From a virus, in IMG/VR virus record IMGVR_UViG_3300009146_000002, positions 1 through 64,000 of that record: DNA of 64,000 bases; one strand, 5' to 3'. The notes beneath the pieces are model-generated. The model searched no databases. It was not told the origin of the DNA and saw only the letters and a program-made list of their open reading frames with translations. Position numbers and translations under genes: made by a program. Shown here in pieces: positions 57,341 to 64,000 of the stretch; the stretch's first letter is position 1, and the number at the start of each line of letters is the position of its first letter.

Positions 57341-59638
57341 ATGTATCACCCGGATGTGATCGCCGAGCGCGAAGCGGCCGCGACCCGCCAGTTCGGGAGT
57401 GCGTTCCCGAACGGCGTGATCCCGCGCTACAGCGTGCGCGACAGCGCGGCGCTGACCGCCTCGGCGATGGCCGCGGTCGACGAGACCGGCGCGCCCATCC
57501 GCCCGCTCACCGAGGACGAGGCGCTGTTTGTCACCAGCTCGCGCCTGCGGGTGATCTACGACTTCCCCTACTTCGCCGAGCGCTTCTGCTGGATCGACAT
57601 GGAAGGCCACGGGCTGCGCCGGCTGACCCCCTTCTGGGAGTCGCAGAAGCTGGTCCTGGATCAGCTGGGGCGGATCGAGAAGGCCAACCAGGCGAACGGG
57701 TCGCCCGATGGGCTGCTCCTGAACATCCTGAAGGCCCGGCAGCTGGGCGTCTCGACCCTCAGCGAGGCGCTGGTCGCGCACCGCATCGTCACGCGCGCGC
57801 ACATCCGGGCGCTCAGCGCGGCGGACGTCGAGGACCAGGCCGGGTACCTGTTCCGCATGGTCGTGCGCATCTACGACCAGCTGCCCTGGTTCGTCCGCCC
57901 GGGGAAGGTCTACTTCAACAAGAACCGCGAGCTCAGCCTCGCCAACCAGTCGTTCCTCAAGACCGCCTGGGGCAAGTCCACCCGCGGCGCGCTCCAGGCC
58001 CAGACCGGCCTCGAAGGCTCCAAGGGCTCGATCGGCCGCGGCCAGACGTACTCGGTCGTCCACATCTCCGAGCTCCCGACCTGGGAGAACCCCGAGCAGC
58101 TCGACACGGCGCTCCTGCCCGCCATCCCCTACGCCCCGGACACCCTGGTCCTCTACGAAGCGACCGCGGAGTTCGCCGGCGACTGGTGGCACAAGCACTG
58201 GCTGGCCTCCGGCGAGGGCGAAGGGCGCTTCAAGAACATCTTCATCCCCTGGTCGGCCGAGCCGAAGAAGTACTCGCTCCCCGCCCCGCTCGACTGGTCG
58301 CCCTCGGTCACGACCCTGGCGCACGCGGTCAAGGCCGAACGGGACTCGCCCAAGTGGTTCGCCGGCGAGACGCGCGTCCTCAGTCGCGAGCAGCTCTACT
58401 GGTACGAGAAGACGCGCGGCTTCTACGAGAAGAAGGGGCAGCTCTACAAGTTCCTCAAGGAGTACCCGGCCGACGACCTGGAGTGCTTCCAGTACGCCGG
58501 GCGGAGCATCTTCACACTCGAACAGCTGGAGCAGATCGACCAGGCGGGCTCCCGCCCGCTCCTCGACGTCTGGGCGGTCGAGCCGGCCCTCGGCATCGCG
58601 CAGCTGCGCCGCGACCACAGCACCGACAAGCCCTCAGCCGACCTGCAGGCCAAGCGCGTCGTCCCGCCGCTCGCGCCGCACGTCTCGCGCCTCTCGACCC
58701 TCGTCTCGCACGAAGTCGAGCCCGTCCCGCCGGGCTACGGCTTCCGCCGGCTCGACAAGGCCGCGCTCGCCTCGCTGCCCAACCTGCGCCAGGGCGTGCT
58801 CGCGATCTGGGAGTACCCGCGGGTGCGCGGCAGCCGCAGGTACATCCTCGGCGTCGACGTCTCCGACGGCCTGGGCCAGGACTACTCCGTCATCGACGTC
58901 ATCCGCCAGCCGACGATCGAAGAGCCCGCCGAGCAGGTCGCGCAGTACGTCACCAACGTGCTCGACCCGAAGGCGCTCGCCTTCGTCTGTGACGCGATTG
59001 GCCGCTACTACGCCGACCCGGACGGCATCGAGGCGCTGGCCGCGATCGAGACGAACAACCACGGCCTGGCGACCCAGGACACGCTGCAGCTGCACCTGGG
59101 CTACAGCCACTTCTACGTCTGGGAATATGCGGATGCCGCTTCAGCCGAGCGGCGCTATTCCACCCGCATCGGCTGGGTGACCTCCCCCCGGACGCGCCCG
59201 CTGCTCCTGGCCAGCTTCCACAACGCGGTGACCGCGTTTGACCCGATCACCGCGCGGCCCGACTTCGTGCTCAACAGCCCGATCACCCGCGGCGAGCTGC
59301 GCCACTTCATCACCGCCTCGACGATCGGCGAAGCCGAAGCCGCGCGCGGCCAGCACGACGACTGCGTGTTCGCCGCCGCGATCGGCTTCTACGTCTCCTG
59401 GCGCATGTCGGGCGGCGAGGTGGAACCGGTCGCCGAGCGGCGCCGCCGCAAGACGGCGTTTGACGCGCTCACGGCTGAGGCGCAGATCGACCGCCCCGAC
59501 TACCGCAACAGCCCGGCCTCCGCCGAGGACGCCGACGACCTGGAGACTGACCATGAAGAACGCGCCAGCCCCGACGACTACTACAGCCTCAGCGACGACA
59601 CCGCGGGGCTCTTCTTCGACGACCGCACGCGCGCCTGA
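57341..59638 (+). CDS. terL: Terminase large subunit
   Basis: 765 residues, long for TerL. LLLNILKARQLGVSTLSEAL (~126-145) is the variant Walker A of TerL; VVHISELPTW (~238) fits motif II. The nuclease RNase H-fold has ILGVDVSDGLGQDYSVIDVI (~502), AIETNNHG and QHDDCVFAAAIGFYVSW acids. Acts as packaging ATPase/nuclease at the portal. The ATG sits in CAAGCATATGTATCACC, overlapping a palindrome variant, without a normal ribosome site. Confidence 0.9.
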   Translation: MYHPDVIAEREAAATRQFGSAFPNGVIPRYSVRDSAALTASAMAAVDETGAPIRPLTEDEALFVTSSRLRVIYDFPYFAERFCWIDMEGHGLRRLTPFWESQKLVLDQLGRIEKANQANGSPDGLLLNILKARQLGVSTLSEALVAHRIVTRAHIRALSAADVEDQAGYLFRMVVRIYDQLPWFVRPGKVYFNKNRELSLANQSFLKTAWGKSTRGALQAQTGLEGSKGSIGRGQTYSVVHISELPTWENPEQLDTALLPAIPYAPDTLVLYEATAEFAGDWWHKHWLASGEGEGRFKNIFIPWSAEPKKYSLPAPLDWSPSVTTLAHAVKAERDSPKWFAGETRVLSREQLYWYEKTRGFYEKKGQLYKFLKEYPADDLECFQYAGRSIFTLEQLEQIDQAGSRPLLDVWAVEPALGIAQLRRDHSTDKPSADLQAKRVVPPLAPHVSRLSTLVSHEVEPVPPGYGFRRLDKAALASLPNLRQGVLAIWEYPRVRGSRRYILGVDVSDGLGQDYSVIDVIRQPTIEEPAEQVAQYVTNVLDPKALAFVCDAIGRYYADPDGIEALAAIETNNHGLATQDTLQLHLGYSHFYVWEYADAASAERRYSTRIGWVTSPRTRPLLLASFHNAVTAFDPITARPDFVLNSPITRGELRHFITASTIGEAEAARGQHDDCVFAAAIGFYVSWRMSGGEVEPVAERRRRKTAFDALTAEAQIDRPDYRNSPASAEDADDLETDHEERASPDDYYSLSDDTAGLFFDDRTRA

Positions 59639-59993
59639 GCCAGAGCTGGGGCGCACGCCGGCGTCGATCCTGGCCGAGATCGAGGCGCTAGCCTCGGTCG
59701 CCCGCCGGCAGGTCGCCTCACCGGCGCCGGCGCCCGGGCTGCACCTCAGCGTGGTCGAGTGCGACCAGCTGGCCGCCGTGCTCGGCCTGGGCACGCGCCC
59801 CACCGCCGCCTCGATCCTGCGCGCCATCGACCACCTGGCCTCGCTCCGCATCGGCGAGGTGCGCATCCCGCTCACGCCCGGCCAGATGGCCGAGCTCGCG
59901 CACCGCGCCAGTAAGCGCGGGCGGACGGTCGAGGCCGAGATGCGCGCGGTGGTCGCGCGGGTCGAGACCGAGCTGTTCCACCACGGAGGCTAG
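59553..59993 (+). CDS. Small protein with RHH-like C-terminus
   Basis: 146 residues if ATG 59553 (GGAG upstream) is used, overlapping the terL 3' end by 86 bases; the N-terminal ~28 residues are low complexity, so a later start is possible. VRIPLTPGQMAELAHRASKR and GRTVEAEMRAVVARVE look like an RHH/FitA-type DNA-binding segment. May regulate late genes or be structural. Confidence 0.45.
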   Translation: MKNAPAPTTTTASATTPRGSSSTTARAPEPELGRTPASILAEIEALASVARRQVASPAPAPGLHLSVVECDQLAAVLGLGTRPTAASILRAIDHLASLRIGEVRIPLTPGQMAELAHRASKRGRTVEAEMRAVVARVETELFHHGG

Positions 59994-59995
59994 TG

Positions 59996-60382
59996 ATGGC
60001 GAAGAAGACGCCCAAGCAGTCGCTCCCCACCGCCGCCCCGGCTCACGCCCCGAAGGCCCACGCGCCGGCCGCCGAGCGCGCGCTCGCCGCGCCCACCGTC
60101 CTGGTGCCGAACACCGCGCCGAGCGTGGTACTCGAGTTCTCGCTCGACGAGGACGGCGACCTGGAGGTCGCCACCCACACGGTCGTCGCCTGGCAGATCG
60201 GATCGATGGTCGAGCCGGTCATCGTCGCGCGGATGCTCGCGCCGCGCCTCTACTGCCTGGTCGAGGCGCACGGCTCGGAGATGAGCTACACGTTCCTCGA
60301 CGACGGCGAAGACGAGCCGCTCCGCTTCACCACCATCACCGCCGCCCGGCTGCACGCGCGCGCGGCGCTCGGAGGGGCATGA
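59996..60382 (+). CDS. Small structural-region protein
   Basis: 128 residues from ATG 59996, just after the upstream TAG. Lys/Pro/Ala-rich N-terminus, then VVLEFSLDEDGDLEVATHTV, MLAPRLYCLVEAHGSEMSYT beta strands. Coupled to the next gene by ATGA. Function unknown. Confidence 0.5.
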   Translation: MAKKTPKQSLPTAAPAHAPKAHAPAAERALAAPTVLVPNTAPSVVLEFSLDEDGDLEVATHTVVAWQIGSMVEPVIVARMLAPRLYCLVEAHGSEMSYTFLDDGEDEPLRFTTITAARLHARAALGGA

Positions 60383-60873
60383 TGGCGCTCCACGACTTCT
60401 GGTGCCCCCGCTGCGGCCAGGTGCTGGTCGACGTGAACGTGCCGATCACGATCGGCGCGACCGCCGGCGCGCCCGAGCACTGCGGGTTCCCCGCCACCTG
60501 GATGCCCGCGGTCGGCCGCATGGATGCGGCCAATGGCCCCGGCTTCACCGCGTTCGAGGCCTACGACGGGCAGAACCGCAAGGTCACGGTCGACAGCCTC
60601 AGCAAGCTCCGGCAGATCGAGCGGACCTCGGAAGCCGACTCGCGCAACGGCGAGGGCCAGCCGATCGTCTGGCGCCGCTACGCGCAGGACAACTCCAACC
60701 GCCACACGCACGCGCTCGCCCCGGGGTGGACCGGCGGGGCGCAACCCGACCCGGCGTTCGTGAAGAAGCACGGCGCGCGCATCCGCCGCGACGCCGAGGT
60801 CGCCAACACCGAGTACGGGCCGGGGGTGAGCGACGCCACGCCCTCCGCGCTCGATCACCTCTCGAAGGACTAG
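60379..60873 (+). CDS. Zinc-ribbon protein upstream of portal
   Basis: 164 residues. HDFWCPRCGQVLVDVNVP and EHCGFPATW form an FmdB-like zinc ribbon; the rest is polar. Proteins of this sort are frequent between terminase and portal genes; role unknown. Confidence 0.6.
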   Translation: MMALHDFWCPRCGQVLVDVNVPITIGATAGAPEHCGFPATWMPAVGRMDAANGPGFTAFEAYDGQNRKVTVDSLSKLRQIERTSEADSRNGEGQPIVWRRYAQDNSNRHTHALAPGWTGGAQPDPAFVKKHGARIRRDAEVANTEYGPGVSDATPSALDHLSKD

Positions 60874-60892
60874 GAAGCATAGGCATCTCCCA

Positions 60893-63046
60893 ATGGCAGA
60901 CTTCTCCAAGTCCGGTGTGCTCGACCTGCCCCGCTCGACCGCCGAGGCGCTCACCCACGGCGACCCGCGCGTCCTGGGCTGGCTGCGCGAGTGGATCCAG
61001 GAAGGCGACATGATCAATCGCCAGGATCCCTCCTACGACCTGATCGGCAAGGCCCAGGACTACATCGTCGGCAACCAGCTCAGCGCCGATCAATGCAAGC
61101 TCAAGTACCTCCCGCAGGTCGTCATCAACGAGACCCGGAAGGCGATGCAGGCGCACGTCGCGGCGATTACCGACCTGAAGCCGGTGGCGGGCTGGAAGAC
61201 CAACCCCGAGTTCCAGGTCCAGGCGAACATGCTGAACCAGTACCTCATGGCCGAGTGGATGACGACCATGATGGACCTGGACCTGGGCGACTGCGTCAAA
61301 TACAGCCTCGCGGGAGGGACCGGCGACCTGGTCATCGACTGGGATCCGCACGCCCCCCACGGCGGCGCGCACCAGCTGACCGCCCGCGACCCGCGCGACA
61401 CGCTCCCGCTCCGCCCGTCCTTCGGCCGATCGAACCAGCTGTGGGAGGGCGCCTGCTTCCGCGAGGAGCACACCGTCAACGTGCTGCGCGGCATGTACCC
61501 GATGCAGGCGCACGCCTTCAAGGCCTCCCCCGACACGCTGCTCGGCCAGGTCATGGGCCGCTTCCGCACGGGCCTCTCGCGGCTGATCTCGCCCGCCGAC
61601 CCGCTCGACTCGATCGCCTGGCCGGGATCCGCCTCCACCACTCGCCGCGCGCGCTCGGGCGCGATCGTGCTCTACCGCGCCTACTTCAAGGACCGCACGC
61701 GCAATCTCACGACCAAGCCGATCGTGATGGGCACGCCCGGCGCCAACTGGTCCTACGTGGTGCAGCCGCAGCAGCCGCTCTACCCGCGGGGGCGCCTCCT
61801 GGTCGCGACCGAAGACACGATCATCTACGACGGCCCGAACACCTACTGGCACGGCATGTTCCCCTTCTGCCGGCTGAAGCTCTGGTCGGTCCCCTGGCAG
61901 TTCCTCGGCGTGCCGCTCTTCAACGATCTCCTGCCGCTCCAGGACGCGATCAACGACACGATGCACGACATCCGCCTGGCGATGCGGCAGTGGACGAACC
62001 CCGACATCACCTACAACCGCACGGCGGTCTCTGAAGCGACGATGAAGCTGATGGACCCGCGCCGCCCCGGCAAGCGGGTCAAAGTGATGCCCGGCTTCGG
62101 CGACCCGTGGAAGAAGGAAGACGGCCCCAACCCCGCCATCATCCAGATGGGGATCGAGATGTGGGAGAAGCTCACGCAGAAGTTCACCGACCTCTCCGGG
62201 ACGGCGAACCTGCAGGCGCTCCTGCAACTCCGCCAGATGCCCTCGGCCGACACGATCCAGAAGTACTACGAAGCGCTCACGCCCGAGATCCGCTCCGAAG
62301 CGCGCCAGGTGGAACTCTTCCTGCGCGACTTCAGCGAGATGGTGAAGATCAACTACTTCCAGTTCCTCAGCCAGTCCAAGCGCGTGCAGATCCTCGGGCA
62401 GGGCGGCAACACGCTCAACGAGTTCGACTTCGATCCCGAGCAGTTCGTCCCCAGCTTGCGCCCCGGCGATCCCGGCTACACGCCCGAACTCGACGGCCAG
62501 ACCACCTCGCGCGACCAGCGCGCGCAGTACTTCCACAAGCAGTTCGTCTTCATCGTCCAGCCGAACTCCGTCCTGGCGATGGACGCGACCGAGCGGAAGA
62601 TGATGCGCGTCCAGCTGGCCCGCATGGGCTACTACGACTTCTGGTCGCTGCACGAGACGCTCGAAACACCGAACGTCGGCGCGCCGCCCGCCCTCCCGCT
62701 GCCGCCGCTCACGCCCCCGCCGGCCGATGTCCTCACGCAGATGCTCGCGCAGGTGCAGAACACGCCCGGCGCGCTCGGCGCGATGTCGACCGGCGCGATG
62801 GGCCTGCCGCAGTACACCGACCCGGCCAGCCAGCGCACCTTCACGATGGACGTGGCCTCGGGCCAGATCCTCGAAGTGCGCGTGCCGGTCACGGTCACCG
62901 AGCGGCTGCAGGCGCAGTCGTCCCTCGGCATCGGCCAGACGGTCAATCCCGCCGGCCGGAAGGCCAGCGGCCAAGCGGCCCCGCAGAGCGAAACGAAGAA
63001 CGACGAGCCGGGCGGGCGGCAGACGATCACCGAGAGCGACAAGTAG
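60893..63046 (+). CDS. Portal protein
   Basis: 717 residues, typical for podovirus portals. N-terminus RVLGWLREWIQEGDMINRQD, wing/crown regions with KYLPQVVINETRKAMQAHVA, GDLVIDWDPHAP, FCRLKLWSVPWQFLGVPLF and LLPLQDAINDTMHDIRLAMR; C-terminal barrel-like helices TIQKYYEALTPEIRSEARQV. Forms the dodecameric DNA-entry channel and docks TerL. The start follows GCATAGGCAT, another motif variant, rather than a close Shine-Dalgarno. Confidence 0.85.
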   Translation: MADFSKSGVLDLPRSTAEALTHGDPRVLGWLREWIQEGDMINRQDPSYDLIGKAQDYIVGNQLSADQCKLKYLPQVVINETRKAMQAHVAAITDLKPVAGWKTNPEFQVQANMLNQYLMAEWMTTMMDLDLGDCVKYSLAGGTGDLVIDWDPHAPHGGAHQLTARDPRDTLPLRPSFGRSNQLWEGACFREEHTVNVLRGMYPMQAHAFKASPDTLLGQVMGRFRTGLSRLISPADPLDSIAWPGSASTTRRARSGAIVLYRAYFKDRTRNLTTKPIVMGTPGANWSYVVQPQQPLYPRGRLLVATEDTIIYDGPNTYWHGMFPFCRLKLWSVPWQFLGVPLFNDLLPLQDAINDTMHDIRLAMRQWTNPDITYNRTAVSEATMKLMDPRRPGKRVKVMPGFGDPWKKEDGPNPAIIQMGIEMWEKLTQKFTDLSGTANLQALLQLRQMPSADTIQKYYEALTPEIRSEARQVELFLRDFSEMVKINYFQFLSQSKRVQILGQGGNTLNEFDFDPEQFVPSLRPGDPGYTPELDGQTTSRDQRAQYFHKQFVFIVQPNSVLAMDATERKMMRVQLARMGYYDFWSLHETLETPNVGAPPALPLPPLTPPPADVLTQMLAQVQNTPGALGAMSTGAMGLPQYTDPASQRTFTMDVASGQILEVRVPVTVTERLQAQSSLGIGQTVNPAGRKASGQAAPQSETKNDEPGGRQTITESDK

Positions 63047-63061
63047 CCCGAGGGAGGCTCT

Positions 63062-63520
63062 ATGCATATGCGACGACGGCTGACACTCCTGCTCGTGACC
63101 GCGACGCTCGCGCTCGCTCCGGCCTGCACCAAGGTCTACACCGACGACGATCGCAATAACGGCGCGGTGGTCACGCCGACGCCCCTGCCCACGCCCACCC
63201 CGACCCCGGCCCCGGTCGTCAAGACCGACCGGATCGAGTTCCGCGTCCTCGGCGCGGGGCTCGCCGCCTTCACCCCGGTCATCGTCCGCCACACCGATGC
63301 GGTCAACGGCCTGACCCTCTATGCCGGGGCGACGCCCTACTTCGTGCAGTTCGACTCGACCGAGTCGACCGTCTTCCTCTACATCGAGGCGTCGGGGAGC
63401 GGGTCGCTCCTCCAAAGCACGCTCCAGGTCCAGATCTACGTGAACGGCAAGCTGTTCCGCGAAGGCTACGCGCAGGGCGTCACCCTGAGCGCGACGGCCA
63501 GCGGCACCTATCGTCGGTAG
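63062..63520 (+). CDS. Lipoprotein, lysogenic conversion candidate
   Basis: 152 residues from ATG 63062; the second ATG at 63068 is possible, and the GCATATGC palindrome lies across the start. Signal peptide RRRLTLLLVTATLALAPAC with a LAPA-C lipobox, a TPTPLPTPTPTPAP linker, then a beta domain (IEFRVLGAGLAAFTPVIVRH, LYIEASGSGSLLQSTLQVQI). Probably anchored in the outer membrane; could alter adsorption or be superinfection exclusion. Role is inference. Confidence 0.65.
   Translation: MHMRRRLTLLLVTATLALAPACTKVYTDDDRNNGAVVTPTPLPTPTPTPAPVVKTDRIEFRVLGAGLAAFTPVIVRHTDAVNGLTLYAGATPYFVQFDSTESTVFLYIEASGSGSLLQSTLQVQIYVNGKLFREGYAQGVTLSATASGTYRR
63064..63071. promoter_or_regulatory. GCATATGC at the lipoprotein start
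   Basis: Exact copy directly overlapping the start codon region (TATGCATATGCG) 15 bp after the portal stop. Ribosome site GGGAGG lies just before. Confidence 0.4.
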
Positions 63521-63531
63521 AGGAGCCCCCC

Positions 63532-63783
63532 ATGACCAAACGACACGTCGCGATCGTGCTGCTCGGCTGCGCGCTGGGATCGATGAGCTGCTCGCTGAAC
63601 GTCACCCCGACCACGCCCAAGGTCTGCAGCGACCAGGCGCCGCCCAAGCTCATCCTCAACGACCAGTGCAAGGACGGCGTCTGCGGCTTCACCTGCGAGC
63701 CCGGCCGCTGGGCGCCGGTGCATCTCATCATCGACGACCGCCCGTTCCCGCGCGAGCCGCTCGCCTCCGCCGGGGGATCTTGA
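63532..63783 (+). CDS. Second small lipoprotein
   Basis: 83 residues with GGAG upstream. KRHVAIVLLGCALGSMSCSL is a lipoprotein signal with candidate lipobox Cys at the end of GSMSC. Cys-rich mature part (CKDGVCGFTCEPG) may form disulfides. Ends at GGGGGATCTTGA. Pairs with the preceding lipoprotein as an exported module inside the head operon. Confidence 0.6.
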   Translation: MTKRHVAIVLLGCALGSMSCSLNVTPTTPKVCSDQAPPKLILNDQCKDGVCGFTCEPGRWAPVHLIIDDRPFPREPLASAGGS

Positions 63784-63820
63784 CGAGTCCAGGATCTGGC
63801 TCGACGCTAGACGCCGAGCC

Positions 63821-63985
63821 ATGCCCCTCTCCGCGTCCGGCACGAAGGTGCTCAGCACCATGAAAGCGCAGTACGGCGCGGGGAAGGGCGAGCGCATCTT
63901 CTACGCGACCGCCACCAAGCAGCCCGCGCTCGGCAAGAAGTGGCACGGCACGTCGACCTCGAAGCGGAGCCTGTCGAAGCGATGA
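63821..63985 (+). CDS. Small conserved phage protein near the portal
   Basis: 54 residues. MPLSASGTKVLSTMKAQYGA, GKGERIFYATATKQ is the familiar short phage protein (MPLT-GK...MKxQYGxxKGExVFYAS) found beside capsid genes. It ends in a basic KRSLSKR tail. Stop overlaps the next ATG. Function unknown. Confidence 0.7.
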   Translation: MPLSASGTKVLSTMKAQYGAGKGERIFYATATKQPALGKKWHGTSTSKRSLSKR

Positions 63986-64000
63986 GCAAAGAGACCTTCG
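63982..64000 (+). CDS. Start of next gene, truncated by window end
   Basis: ATG 63982 overlaps the preceding TGA (ATGA); only MSKETF is visible. By position a head gene such as a scaffold or protease is expected. Confidence 0.4.

Noticed and set aside
60599-63415. 938-residue minus-strand ORF opposite the portal
   Set aside because: Shadow frame; the portal on the plus strand has clear family features.

Overview
This window reads as most of the genome of a GC-rich, temperate, podovirus-like tailed phage (or prophage or metagenomic contig) of a Gram-negative host. It has a large terminase, a portal and a set of large internal virion (ejection) proteins. A tyrosine integrase lies beside a complete tRNA-Thr, and two divergent Cro/CI-like regulators flank a short operator region. 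The lipoprotein signals and a secreted protein suggest a diderm host, but the sequence does not identify the species. No major capsid or scaffold gene is visible. The last gene starts at 63982 and the first gene is already open at base 1, so on a circular or permuted genome the capsid genes would lie just outside the window.

Layout. 1-26687 (+) is the late virion module: adaptor-like protein, small structural proteins, three tandem paralogous lectin-like proteins between two copies of another beta-rich domain, two more adaptor-like proteins, two very large tail/receptor proteins, four ejection-type proteins (one with a lytic transglycosylase domain, one a polyvalent protein with an ADP-ribosyltransferase-like domain), and a holin-like membrane peptide. 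26658-31511 (-) holds small regulators, a family A DNA polymerase fused to an iron-sulfur uracil-DNA glycosylase-like domain, a DUF4406-like protein and a DNA methyltransferase-like protein. 31512-33757 is the integration module: attP-like direct repeats, tRNA-Thr(CGU), integrase, excisionase-like HTH and an RHH protein. 33758-42699 (-) is the early operon: two small genes, a methyltransferase-like protein, a Pif1/RecD-like helicase split over two frames, a cold-shock protein, small conserved phage proteins, a RecA-like ATPase and a Cas4/RecB-like nuclease. 42735-43989 is the putative lysogeny switch. 44050-46573 holds a winged-helix-like protein, a RepA-like ATPase behind a very strong leader hairpin, and an AT-richer repeat-rich region that looks like an origin. 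46574-54584 (-) is an accessory region of many short, translationally coupled genes rich in CxxC motifs, with small membrane proteins, a secreted protein, a sliding-clamp-like protein and a DUF932-like protein. 54585-55263 is a non-coding boundary. 55264-64000 (+) is the packaging/head module: PD-(D/E)XK nuclease flanked by direct repeats, small and large terminase, portal and two lipoproteins.

Regulatory architecture is the most distinctive feature. A perfect palindrome GCATATGC occurs seven times. Twice it sits inside the spacer of a good sigma70-type promoter, and three times it is embedded in coding sequence with atypical A/T-ending codons. ACG/ACC/ACA triplet-repeat leaders surround the start codons of at least nine early genes. 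A shared CAGCTGG-GGGGCGC junction links the accessory genes.
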